From the NCBI GenBank assembly GCA_022925895.1, contig JAKSYS010000022.1, positions 62,001 to 126,000 of the forward strand: a stretch of 64,000 nucleotides of DNA. The letters run 5' to 3'. Below are positions 10,958 to 21,546 of this stretch, in pieces. Made by a program: the position numbers and the translations under genes. Every line of letters starts with the position of its first letter. The first letter of the stretch is position 1. The stretch is from Fragilaria crotonensis. Its lineage: Eukaryota > Bacillariophyta > Fragilariophyceae > Fragilariales > Fragilariaceae. The notes beneath the pieces were generated by a model. The model saw nothing but the letters and a program-made list of their open reading frames with translations. It was not told the origin of the DNA and made no database searches.

Positions 10958-12959
10958 TGTTAGCTTCTAACGACATTCACAGCGCTACCGTCTCGGGTAC
11001 CACAGATGCATGTCATGCACCAGCGGCAGCGACCGATCAGTACTACCAGCCCCACAGCACAATGCAGCAGACATCTGTATTCACGGAACAATCTCCATCA
11101 TCAGTATCGCGTCGACAAGGGCGTTATATGTCGAGAGGGGAAGACAGACATCCCCATATTCCCACTTCAAAAGTCCTGTTATTCCCAAAGTCTCGTCCCG
11201 GTCGATTACATGTGCGCCGATCCCTCGACTCACAGTCTGATGTTACCTATGGCGATGCCATCATATACAAAGCACCCGGTACTACTCGATTCATGTTCCA
11301 AAACGTGAAAGGCCTCACCTATGACCAGGCCGGAGAAGATTATAACTATTATCTTTCCAGCATGTCGTCATTCGCGGTGGATGTTGTTGGGATGGCGGAA
11401 ACCAACTCGAGCTGGCAACACATGCATCTCCAGGCCACATTTAAGCAATGTCTTCGTCGACAATTACAATTTGGAAAAGTGGTCTTTGGATCACCTTCCC
11501 ACCATATCGACCCGTTAGATGGCAAAACATCCTTTCAAGCTGGCGGCGCAATTCAAGTGATCCAAGGCAATCTTACGACTAGAGTCTTCGGACCTCCTAT
11601 AGAGGATGACACTGGCTTGGGACGATGGTGTGGATTCCATCTCATTGGTCGCTCAGAACACAAGCTGAGCGTCATCACGGGATACAGAATCTGCTCAGGA
11701 TCTATCGGCACAGCTCCCCTCGGAAGCACCTATCATCGGGAGTATAACTACTACAAAGAGCAAGGAGCTACAAACCCTCAGCCACGATCGTGGTTCTTCA
11801 AAGATCTGACCAAGGTCATTCGTGGTTTGCAGGATAAAGGGAATGCAATTCTGTTGATGCTAGATGCCAACTCGGACATTGCCTCCGACCAGAAACTGCA
11901 GGAATTTATTGCGTCTCATGATCTGATCGATCTGCACCAAGCCAACCCTGCGCCGTCCACATACATTGGATCCAACACCCGCCGCATCGATTATATGTTC
12001 GGATGTGTGAGAACGATGACAGCATTGAGCCGCCAAGGGACCCTTTCCTACTTCGAAGGACCTCAATCTGACCACCGTGCATTGTACATTGATTTGAATT
12101 TATCTGAACTTCTAGGAGCGACGTCCACGGAGCAAGTCTTAGTATCTGTCCCACGTCGATGGTTAAGGAGCGGCAATCCTGACTCTGTGGCACTTTACAC
12201 AACAAAAATGAAAGCCTACTATAGGGATCACAACATGGTTGAACGTATCGACAAGCTCTTTAATAACCATAAGGATCTCCCTAGTTCCCAGGTACGGAAA
12301 TTGCTCAACCAGTGGGATTCAGATCAAGGCCGAGCGATGAGAATGGCGGAGTCGGCACTGTCACAACGTCCGAGACCATACGTGTGGTCTCCGAAGTTGC
12401 GAAATGCTGGTGTTTTACTGAGATACTGGAAGCTGCGACTTAGGGAAATCCACTACTCCGAGGATTACGGCATCACCTTTGAAAGATGGGAGCGTCAAAT
12501 CCAGCAATATGATCCTTCCTTCGTGCTACCCGACAGACACGCGCAACTAGACTTAGTGAGCATTCGTCGTCAGCTAAATAGTGCACATAAAGCCCTCAAG
12601 AAGCTTCAGAAAAACGCTTCTTCTCATAGGGTGCACAGCTACGAGGAGTTACTTGACAAATATAATTCGGACACCAATCAGGCTACTCAAAAGGAATCCG
12701 AACGACGAGCTAAAATTGTAATGAGGACAATCAAAGGTGAGGAGTGCAAACAGCTATATACAAAACTTCGTACAATTGTGAAGCCATCGGAATTTTCGTC
12801 GATCTCCAAAATCGAAATCCCAAGAGCGAATACATCATTATCGACTACTCCTCCGGGTCAAGTCCATTCCGTACTTCAAATGGATCCCGAGGCCCTTGTT
12901 TGGGACACCATCATTTCAAGGGAGGATATCGAGAATCATCTGTTACATTTTAACAGAGA
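10954..12959 (+). CDS. LINE-2 ORF2, first part: AP endonuclease and start of RT
   Basis: The ATG at 10954 overlaps the ORF1 stop as ATGA. After a disordered leader of about 110 residues comes an apurinic/apyrimidinic endonuclease-like domain: FMFQNVKGLT (Asn), DVVGMAETN (catalytic Glu), LLMLDANSD (Asp), RRIDYMFG, and GPQSDHRAL (terminal Asp-His pair). This enzyme nicks target DNA to prime reverse transcription. A linker region leads into the reverse transcriptase. The frame is open up to the Copia-1 insertion at 12960 and resumes at 27507. Confidence 0.82.
12955..12959 (+). repeat. Target-site duplication of Copia-1, left copy
   Basis: AGAGA lies directly before the left LTR and again directly after the right LTR (27507-27511). 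A 5-bp duplication is normal for Copia integrases. Confidence 0.8.
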
Positions 12960-13213
12960 TGAATGAATTCTGCCATGAGTGCGGGATATTCGGACACCGG
13001 GACAGACCGAAGTATCTTGGGCTGACGCGAGACGCGTGCCACGTACGCATGCGCGGATGGGACACTTCATCCGCGACATGAGGGAACAAGTCTAGATTAA
13101 GCTCACTCTTTTTGTAAATAGTCAAGTTGCATGCTGCTACTAGTTGATTACTACATGTCTTAGAGTCGTCCCTGGCAATGGCGGATGCGCCGCTCTTGCG
13201 AGGGAATTAACTG
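12960..13213 (+). repeat. Copia-1 left LTR
   Basis: 254 bp starting TGAATGAATTCTGCC and ending GGGAATTAACTG. It matches the right LTR at every base I compared. Its 3' third (ATTAAGCTCACTCTTTTTGT onward) is shared with the solo LTR and with Copia-2, so the three LTRs form one family. Confidence 0.9.
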
Positions 13214-13254
13214 AGTTTATCAGACCCAACATGCATGTAGCTATGTTGTAGACA

Positions 13255-13611
13255 TTAAATGCTTTCGTCAATGGTTGATGAGGAGGCCTGATCAGCCTCA
13301 ACAGCAGAAGGAGCGCGGATTCTGCGATAATAGTCCTGTGGTCGTGGTGGTCGAATGACCCAGGCCTGCAGCCGTGGCTCGAAGACGGTAACGCTACCGT
13401 CGGCGTGTCGGTGAACGTCTCCCGAACGCAAAGACCTAACTCCGATGGGGGGGTCCAATGTGAAGCGCCATTTGGCGCCATCATAAGAGAGGGGAAAGAC
13501 CGACCATAAGAGGCGTTGTTTCGCTTTCGCCGTAAAAGGTGGTGTAGCGCACGTCATGATACTAGTATAGTGGTGTTTATGTGAACACGACACTATTTGG
13601 TACCAATCCAT
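13255..13611 (-). CDS. Antisense open frame inside the Copia-1 leader, unknown product
   Basis: A 118-codon minus-strand frame with balanced amino-acid composition, including DPPIGVRSLRSGDVHRHADG and PRLQAWVIRPPRPQDYYRR. I recognise no family. It is GC-rich compared with the bases around it. It may be a captured fragment of another gene or element, or a chance frame. No evidence of expression is visible. Confidence 0.3.
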   Translation of the reverse strand: MDWYQIVSCSHKHHYTSIMTCATPPFTAKAKQRLLWSVFPLSYDGAKWRFTLDPPIGVRSLRSGDVHRHADGSVTVFEPRLQAWVIRPPRPQDYYRRIRAPSAVEADQASSSTIDESI

Positions 13612-13938
13612 GCCAGGATTGGATCTTGGTTGTCTGTCTAGTACAATTTCTACGAGATTGACTTATACTGGACATTTTCCAAACAGTGTTTGTTATTTAA
13701 CCGTCTTGGTAACGAATGGATGCTATAAGTATCCTTCAACCGAGAATTTTGATCGGAATGAGTCACGATTGACATACGCGTAATGCTCACGCGTATGAAC
13801 GTGAAAACCATATGGAAGCGTACGACGTACGTGTGATGGCCACGCATATGAACACGAGAACCGCACGAGCACAACAATGACTGTTGTGAGTACTCGTTCG
13901 GGTTGGTTACCTATTGTTATGGGGTCATAGATGTCCGA

Positions 13939-14032
13939 GACACGACTGTTACTTCAAGTTGGGCACGCATGCCTCCACAGACACGACTGTTACTTCAAGT
14001 TGGGCACGCATGCCTCCACAGACACGACTGTT
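13939..14032 (+). repeat. 41-bp tandem duplication in the Copia-1 leader
   Basis: A 41-base unit beginning GACACGACTGTTACTTC occurs twice head to tail (13939-13979, 13980-14020), followed by 12 bases of a third copy. The two full copies are identical by eye. Confidence 0.9.
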
Positions 14033-14354
14033 TTTTGCGTATGCGCGTGGCCGTTTGTGAGTTTGGTCTGCGAGGCTCCTAGGTACCTTCATCCGCGTGA
14101 CCAATGCGTGACGCGTATGTCAGCCATTTGTCACGAATGCGTCATCCGCGGCAACGGAGTACTTAGGGAGTTCTTGTGAACCTACCCGTGTGGCTCACAG
14201 CAAACAGGACTGGACGTGTACGTGCAAGGTACTCCTACGTAGGGAATGTACCAGGAACACGTACATGCGCCCGAGGGCCTGGAGCTCACAATTTTGCCAA
14301 ATTTGCAAACCACGCGGTTAATCCGGTAACTACCCTCCTGTCTCACTTGTCACC

Positions 14355-14492
14355 ATGGCTGATGCCAGATCCTTCACTGCTTGCCTTACCCGCTTGGGCT
14401 TTGACATACCCACGCGGGAATTGATTGCAAACCAAGGTATTCGTACCATCAATGATCTAACTGCCTTACCTTTTCCAGAGATTGACACTATG
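14355..14492 (+). pseudogene. Copia-1 gag, 5' part (fossil)
   Basis: The gag frame opens at the ATG at 14355 with MADARSFTACLTRLGF, a start I recall from diatom Copia gag proteins. It is interrupted after 46 codons by the PAT-like element. The rest of gag lies at 21547-22839. Confidence 0.7.
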
Positions 14493-14706
14493 TTTAGCGT
14501 ACGTCCTCGGTCGACGAACGGACCCACCCTCTGGTGGCCAATCGTGGATCCGAGTCATTTGTGAATCATGTGAATCACAACCTCGGAAACACGATTGCTG
14601 CCACGTAGAGGACGGAATCCAAAAACTACGCAGTACCGTTTTTTGACTCAGCCTGCGTTGTACCATTGTCGTTTGAGAACGAAAAAGTACAAGCGAGAAA
14701 GGACTA
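14493..14706 (+). repeat. PAT-like element repeat A1
   Basis: 214 bp starting TTTAGCGTACGTCCTCGG and ending GAGAAAGGACTA. It is the left end of the element and is repeated at 21003-21216. The gag-like frame begins six bases after it. Confidence 0.9.
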
Positions 14707-14711
14707 GAGCG

Positions 14712-16914
14712 ATGGCCGACCTTGCACTAGCCGCGGCCGGAGGGCTCCCTGTTCGTTTGAACCTCCCTGTCCCCCTTCAGCGACCCTATGCCGCTGACCC
14801 AGGTACTCTGACGGAGTGGTTGGTGACGAAGACGGAGGATCTTGGACGAGATGCCATCCTTGCGGTTTTGGCAGCTATGAATGCCAAGTACGCCAACGTG
14901 GTCGATCCTCTTCTCACCCAAGAGCGAGTCGATGTATTGCTCAGGGAGTTGGCGGAGGACGTCCTGGCGTCCGAAGGATTGGAATCCTTTCTGACGGTGA
15001 CAACGCCGGAAGGAGGAACGCCGACGGTTATTACCGTTTCGAGATTGTCCCGATTCCGTAGCGGAATGGGACAGACATCCCCATACGATGGGAATGTGTA
15101 CGGTTTCCTCGGAGAGGTCGAGGAGGGGCAGATGCCCCCGTTGATGAAGCTCCCGGACGCCTTGTCCCTGCGCCAGGCCCTTGCGGTTAGGGAAGTGGTG
15201 GCGGCGGCGGAAGAGGAGCTCGACGTGTGGTACGGCGAGGGGCCTGGGAACCCTCGAGTGCCGACCCAAGGCGATGAGTTGGTGACGGAGTCCGAAGGCG
15301 GGCTAGCTACGAACGTGAAGGTTCCCCTCCTTCAGTATATCCCGATGGCGTGGGCGCCGTACTTCATGGCGGCGCAGTCGCCAGAGGCGGCGCGTCGGAC
15401 CCTCCATCGACTCATTGAGGGCCACATGACCGAGCAGCAGCGCGGACATACCACACGACTGGAGACGTGGATGCGCGCGGCATGTATGCGGTCCGGGCCC
15501 ATCGGTGCGAATCGCCACCGCAGCAAGTTGCACATGACATGGGTGGCTCACCGAGCCGTACTGGATCGGAGCATGGCTCGCTGGGCAACTCGCAGGTTGG
15601 CGCCGTTCCTAACGGTACCAGTGGTGGCTCCGCCTCCGGCGGCACCAGCCATCGTCCCGCCGGTCGGAGCGGGCGGTGCAATGCCTCCCCTTTGGGAGGG
15701 AGGGGGTTATGGAGGCCCCGTACGAGGCACGGAAACAAGGTGTTTAGCCCCTCGAGCATGAACGTATCCGCTTGGCATGTGGGTTGGACCCGGCTAATTA
15801 CGACGCCGGCCGGCCTCCAATCTACGCTGTGTTCCTCGCCGAGGGGAGATCGATGGTCAAAGTGGAGGCCGTGCTGCAGAAGTTTCTGGCGCCAGCACCC
15901 AATGACTGGGACCCCATCAGCGTCTACGCGTCGCAGGAACTCGTTCGTGACATGAAGGACCTCAAATTTGGCTGGGGCAACGAGAACACCCACGATACGT
16001 GTCATCGGGGAATCTCGCCGTTCACCGTGCTCCAGGTGTCAACGGACCAGCAAACGAAGCGCCGCAAGACCCAGGAGCGGGCAGATCGTGCCACCTATTT
16101 ATCCACTGACGATGTCAGGGCCCTGGAAGCCGAGCCGGGATGTTGCCCAGCGTCCTATCATGGGATGCTGAACTTGCTGAAAAGGTACATTCGCCTTCTC
16201 ACGGTGCTCTTCGGAGCGGGTTGCTCCCATCTCACGGAGGTGCAAGGAGTCTACCAGGTACTCGCAGAAAAAATCGCAGTCTACGAGACGATGTCGGCGG
16301 AGCTGATTGCCGAGACGCTGTGGCGAGTGTTCGTGGACGCCAGGGAGTGCTTCAGCCACCTGGGACCTGGCCTCCCGGAATCCCAGCTCTATTCGCTCCG
16401 GCACGACCTTCGAGGCTGCTCCCTACGAGTGTCCATCAATTGCCCAGTGGCGCAGCTATTGAACCTGTCATCAATGGCAGTTGTGTCCCAGGCGGGCAGC
16501 AGCAGTGCGCTGGGCACGCGATCGGGATACGGAGGGAGCAGCGTGGGAAGCGCCACAACACTATCCACGCTGACGGGCTCGGCCCCACGCGAGCCCGCCC
16601 CGCTAGTAGGCGGGAAGCGCACGAACCCAACCCCCATTCCAGAAGTCGTAGCGATCATGCAAGGCCTTCGGGCCAAGAGGCCAGGAGTCGACATGAACGC
16701 GGTGATGCGCTCGGAGAAACTAGCGATCGCCGAAGTTGGAATAGGGGGGAGGGGAGCGTGCCTTGACTTTATGTACTTTGGCGAATGCGCCAGAGCGGGG
16801 TGCACCTACGACCACGGCCCGGCTCGCAACGTGTCGGCAGGCAAACGCCGCGACTGCGTTAAGAGGATGACCAAGGCCGCAGCCGGGTACCTCGAGAACA
16901 ATCCAGTTGGCTGA
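14712..16914 (+). pseudogene. PAT-like element gag-like region with CCCH zinc finger (fossil)
   Basis: The region opens with an ATG at 14712, six bases after repeat A1. The product is helix-rich in its first half, has a Gly/Pro/Ala-rich middle, and near the end (about 16756-16818) shows Cys-x8-Cys-x5-Cys-x3-His in CLDFMYFGECARAGCTYDH, a CCCH-type zinc finger. In DIRS-like elements the first ORF is a Gag-like nucleic-acid-binding protein; the finger fits that role. It is broken at least once. Confidence 0.6.
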
Positions 16915-16917
16915 CGG

Positions 16918-19340
16918 GTGGGGGACGGCGTGATAAATAAGCAGAAAATAGCAGTACCATTATTTACGAAGTACTCCCTCGTAAACACAATGGCGCCCAC
17001 TACTACTGCACTCGAGTCACGTTCATACCCCGCACTACAAATAAGTACCGTCAGCCAACGCACTGTACCGGTACTAGCAACAGTACCGACCCCGGTGACA
17101 AGCCCAGAGGCACGACCACGGGACCTAGCCCTACGGGGCACCGTGCAGACATCATACTCTGCAGTACGTACTTCCACGTACGCACTACCGAATCCGCTAG
17201 GCGCGGGCTACGCGCGAATCACGACTCAAAATTATCCACGTACGACCGATATCGACCCTACGCAGACCGACGCGTTGGAGATACCCAACGACGCGGCCCG
17301 CGCACGAACGGCACACGCGCCGGCTGCACCGATACAGCACGCGCTGCGCGCGATAACCCGGAAAAGAACCCGGAAAGTACAATTTTTAGAACTAGCCAAT
17401 GCAGACCCAGCTAGTCATACTAGCACCATGCCAGTAGCATCCCCACACAAACAAGCCCAAGGTAAGCGAAGGAAACTGATGGAACCAGCCCCCTGGATGC
17501 AGTTCCACCCATTTGTAGCTACACTAGAGCAGTGGGCATCCGGTGTTGCAGCTGTGTGCGGGGAGCCGTGGTCGGAGGCAGCCATTCGAGCAGCCGTCGA
17601 GCGCGGCCCCCACACGAGTGCCCTAACGCCTGAGGCCCGAGTCCTCATCGACGAAGAAATGAAATACCAAATCCAAGCGGGTTTCTCAGAAACGGTATTG
17701 TGGAACGCCATACAACACTCGTATCCGATAAACCTGAAGGTGTCGCCGCTAGCAGTGATACCACAGGTCGGACGGCGCGGCCGCCTCCTGTTAGATTTGT
17801 CGTTCCCGAGTCAAGCCGCACGACCAGCGAGCAAACGGGGACGACGCAATTGGGTGGTTCCCCCACCCTTAGCCCCATCAGTTAACTCCACTACTATACA
17901 ACAATCGCCAGAGTACCCGGTCAAAGAGTTAGGACGAGTCCTCCCACGACTCCTCTCCTTTATGTATTGTGTCCCACGCGAGGAAACCATTATGTTTGCG
18001 AAGATTGACCTGTCCGATGGTTTTTGGCGCATGCTAGTACGCGAATCAGACAAGTGGAACTTTGCCTATGTTTTGCCTGGCGCAGCAGGGGACCCCTTGC
18101 GGCTCATCATTCCGCACGCCCTACAGATGGGGTGGACGGAGAGCCCGGGTTACTTCTGTGCCGCCACCGAAACCGGCCGCGACATTCTGCAGGCACTCAT
18201 TGATGGGGGCACCTGGTTACCCCACATGTCTTCGACTCGTACATGTCCCCGAAGCAGTTGTCCGCCGCCAGAGCTCTCCCGTGGCGGACAGACCATGGCA
18301 GATGTCGGCCGTCTATGTCGACGATTACATCCTCGCCGCCGTCGAAAGCGCTGATGGCTCCGCCCTCCAGCGCACAGGGCGGGCCGCGTTGCACACCATC
18401 CACGGCTTGTTCCCACCTCCGGACCGCTCCGGCCATGTCGGCGGCAAGGACCCCATCTCCCTAAAGAAGTTGGAGGCGGGCGATGCGCGATGGGCGCAGT
18501 CTAAAGAATTATTAGGCTTCGTATTTAATGGCCAGTCACGTACGGTGCACCTCACTCAACGCAAAGCCCTTGGTATCAGCGAGGCTATCACCCGGTTATT
18601 AAAAAAGACGCGTGCCCCCGTACCAAAGTTTCAGTCAGTAGTTGGGAAGATGCGGCATGTTGCCACTATCCTCCCGTCCGCGCGCTCGCTCTTCACCCCT
18701 GTGAATCGGGCGCTACGAGGCCACCCCTCCACTATTTCCCTCAGTGCCTCGGGGGAAGTCCGCGCGGCCCTGCTAGATCTGCGGCAGCTGGTCACAACCC
18801 TAGCTGCAAGACCAACCCATGTCAAGGAAATCCTCCCCGCACAGGACCCCGATTACATTGGCTATTGTGATGCCAGTGCGTTTGGGGCGGGCGGCGTATG
18901 GTTCAGTGGGACGAGTCCCGTACCCGAAACAGTCTGGCGACTGCAGTGGCCGCTGGACATCACAGCGGCCGTAGTTTCTGAGAGCAACCCGACCGGGGCG
19001 CTAACAAATTCAGACCTGGAGATGGCGGCTGTGGTGTTGCAATTAAATGTCTTAGAACCGCTTGTGCCCTCAATGCACCATAAGTCGATGCAAATTCATA
19101 GCGACAACACCCCCAGTGTAGCTTGGCTGACCAAAATGGCCACCAAAACAGCAAACTCAGATGCTGCACACCGCCTTGTCCGAGGATTGGCGCTTCGCCA
19201 ACGAATGTTGCATTCCGCTCCTGTGAGCATCACGCATGTCGCAGGATCGGATAACAACTTAGCCGATATCGCATCGCGAGCAATTACCCAACTTGATGAC
19301 GACCATGCGTTCCTCACGCACTTTGATAACTTGTTCCCCT
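16918..19340 (+). pseudogene. PAT-like element reverse transcriptase and RNase H (fossil)
   Basis: Reverse-transcriptase motifs are FAKIDLSDGFWR near 17995 and YVDDYIL near 18310. An RNase H domain follows: GYCDASAFGAGG near 18861, HSDNTPS near 19098, and HVAGSDNNLADIASR near 19231. The Asp-Ala-Ser form of the first RNase H motif and its direct attachment to the RT are typical of DIRS-like polyproteins. The first 700 bases are Thr/Ala/Pro-rich and probably link to the gag-like part. Broken at least once. Confidence 0.75.
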
Positions 19341-19353
19341 TACAGGAGAGATT

Positions 19354-20474
19354 TTGGCAGCGTGCCAGCCCACCGCCCGCGCAGCTCTCCAATGTGATTT
19401 CGACACTGCGCGGGCAGCGCTTGACGATGCAACGGTGGACAGTGCCGCTCGAGCCACCAGCTGGCGCTGGTGGCAACAATACTGTACCGATTGTGGAACG
19501 GATCCGTGGCTGCGCGACACAACTCCGCGATCCGCAGCCAGCTACTCTTGGGATTTGCCGCCCGGACTCGTACTGGATTCTTTGGGAAAGGTCGGCAGGT
19601 TGGAGCCCAGACCGTCGAAAAAGCCCTGCGTCACGTGGCACAAGCCTTCGTGCTGGAAGGATACCCCGACCCCCGACGAGCCGGCGCCGGCTCCGACCTG
19701 GCTTTACCCTTTACCCACCTCCTTAAGTCCTTCCGGGTGCGCGACCCCGCCCCCAAACCCCAGGTAGCGCTTCCGGTTCACGCAATTGACCTGGCAGCAG
19801 CCGCGTAACGACCTAACGCCTCGCCTCGCGAAGCGGCGACAGCACACCTTATAGTCATCGCGTTTTACTTTCTCTTGCGTGTCGGCGAGTATACGCTCCC
19901 ACCGGAGCACCGCACGACCCGCACTGTGCAGTTTCGTATCTGCGATATTCGTTTTTGGCAAGGCCAAACTTTGCTCCCGCCCACCAGCGATGCAGCTATC
20001 CTCACAGCCGCCTCCTCGGTGACGCTTATCATGGATAACCAGAAAAATGGGCAACGTGGCGACGTCATCCACCAGGAAGCCGTAAACGCCGACTTCTGCC
20101 CCGTCCGATCGACAGCGGCTCGCGTCAGCGCCATTATGGCACAAGGCCTGCCTCTGACGACGCCCATCAGCTTCGTACAACCGGGGATCCATGTACAACC
20201 GCCTCACATTCTGCATGCCGTCCGGCGCGGAGCCCAACTTGCTAAGCTCACTGACAGCGGGTATTCCCTTTCCCGAATTGGCGCGCATTCGCTGCGCGCC
20301 TCGGGCGCCATGGCCCTATGGTTATCCGGACATGGCCCGGAGGCAATCATGAAATTGGGACGATGGCGGACGCAAACATTCCTCACCTACATCCACGCCC
20401 AAATTGCCGAACTTACCAGGGGCACATCACAAAAAATGAGGCAACCGGTCCTCTTTCATAATGTAGGCGGATAA
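19354..20474 (+). pseudogene. PAT-like element tyrosine recombinase (fossil)
   Basis: The N-terminal part (19354-19800) looks like the SAM-like DNA-binding domain, with TSWRWWQQYCTDCG. The catalytic part (from about 19870) has RVGEYTL with the first Arg, then the box-II HxxR in GAHSLRASGAMALW, then LGRWRTQTFLTYIHAQ, in which Tyr is the likely nucleophile. Such recombinases insert the circular DNA copy in DIRS, PAT and Ngaro elements in place of an integrase. Repeat B1 follows after about 275 non-coding bases. Broken at least once in its first half. Confidence 0.78.
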
Positions 20475-20749
20475 CACGCCCACGACAGGCTAGTCAAGTA
20501 GCTCTTGGGCCCTGCTCAATACGTCTCTCTCTAGGTTCCCGCAGGTTCCCTTGGTGCTCTGTGCACCTAAATACGCCACAATCTACTTGACGGGAGGCCG
20601 CGCTAGCACCGCGCGGACCTATCCCGAGCTAGCATGACATGACACAGACCGCCTGCCCGGGGGGGTGGGTGGGTCCATGGCATCGATCATGAGGCCAAAC
20701 TAGCATGCACTACAGCAGAGCAAGTTAACCTAGGATAGAGGCCAAGTGG
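20475..20749 (+). other. PAT-like element 3' untranslated spacer
   Basis: 275 bases between the recombinase stop and repeat B1. It contains a G run (GGGGGGGTGGGTGGG) near 20658. No open frame of note. Confidence 0.5.
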
Positions 20750-21002
20750 GTGATTACCTAGGGGCGGGACACTACCAACGGAACTAATAATAGATCCGTG
20801 GGAACATCCTTAACCTTAGAAATTCAGTTCTACAGCCATCTACTAGAATACTATACTACTCTAGTTGCATGCACTGGTGCCAATCGGCAACAGTACGACC
20901 AAGCTACAGTCGCAAATGGCATACTGGAAATTGGTAAGGCTGACGTAGTCAGACCCCCAGACATTCGAAGACCAAAACGTACAGCTCCCTATCTCCGATA
21001 GG
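20750..21002 (+). repeat. PAT-like element repeat B1
   Basis: 253 bp starting GTGATTACCTAGGGGCGGG and ending CTCCGATAGG, directly followed by A2. The same 253 bp form the right end of the element at 21294-21546. Confidence 0.9.
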
Positions 21003-21216
21003 TTTAGCGTACGTCCTCGGTCGACGAACGGACCCACCCTCTGGTGGCCAATCGTGGATCCGAGTCATTTGTGAATCATGTGAATCACAACCTCGGAAAC
21101 ACGATTGCTGCCACGTAGAGGACGGAATCCAAAAACTACGCAGTACCGTTTTTTGACTCAGCCTGCGTTGTACCATTGTCGTTTGAGAACGAAAAAGTAC
21201 AAGCGAGAAAGGACTA
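21003..21216 (+). repeat. PAT-like element repeat A2
   Basis: 214 bp, the second copy of A1, directly joined to B1. The B1-A2 joint reproduces the head-to-tail junction expected of the circular intermediate of split-repeat elements. A 77-bp spacer separates it from B2. Confidence 0.9.
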
Positions 21217-21293
21217 CCCACCCACCCTCACCTAAGGCTCTATGCACCTGCGGATGCTACGCCCTTCGAGATACTAACCCTCCCGCCCGATTA

Positions 21294-21546
21294 GTGATTA
21301 CCTAGGGGCGGGACACTACCAACGGAACTAATAATAGATCCGTGGGAACATCCTTAACCTTAGAAATTCAGTTCTACAGCCATCTACTAGAATACTATAC
21401 TACTCTAGTTGCATGCACTGGTGCCAATCGGCAACAGTACGACCAAGCTACAGTCGCAAATGGCATACTGGAAATTGGTAAGGCTGACGTAGTCAGACCC
21501 CCAGACATTCGAAGACCAAAACGTACAGCTCCCTATCTCCGATAGG
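21294..21546 (+). repeat. PAT-like element repeat B2 (right end)
   Basis: 253 bp identical by eye to B1. Copia-1 gag resumes at 21547 with no duplication of target bases. Confidence 0.9.

Larger units (their letters stand above)
13214..14354 (+). other. Copia-1 leader, 1.1 kb, with unusual cargo
   Basis: The stretch between the left LTR and the gag start is unusually long. The bases right after the LTR, TTTATCAGACCCAAC, faintly resemble a primer-binding site of the initiator-tRNA type used by Copia elements. Farther in are a minus-strand open frame (13255-13611), a hairpin near 13774-13798 (CATACGCG, 9-base loop, CGCGTATG) and a 41-bp tandem duplication (13939-14032). No counterpart exists in Copia-2. 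Confidence 0.5.
14493..21546 (+). mobile_element. PAT/DIRS-like tyrosine-recombinase retrotransposon (fossil)
   Basis: 7,054 bp with the split-direct-repeat layout A1 (14493-14706), coding region, B1 (20750-21002), A2 (21003-21216), B2 (21294-21546). A1 equals A2 and B1 equals B2 in length and, by eye, in sequence. This arrangement is typical of PAT and Ngaro members of the DIRS order. In that order the RNA is copied to a circle and inserted by a tyrosine recombinase without a target duplication; none is seen here, only a shared G at the junctions. Coding order is a gag-like protein with a CCCH finger, reverse transcriptase-RNase H, then tyrosine recombinase. GC content is visibly higher than in the Copia host. 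Repeat identity suggests a young insertion; the coding region carries about four breaks. Confidence 0.85.

Noticed and set aside
13939-14032. Short tandem repeats considered as a CRISPR-like array
   Set aside because: Two directly adjoining 41-bp copies with no spacers, in a eukaryotic retrotransposon leader. It is a plain tandem duplication.
14727-15269. 180-codon minus-strand frame inside the PAT-like gag region
   Set aside because: It is the antisense of a GC-rich coding region; the plus-strand frame has the zinc finger and correct position after repeat A1.
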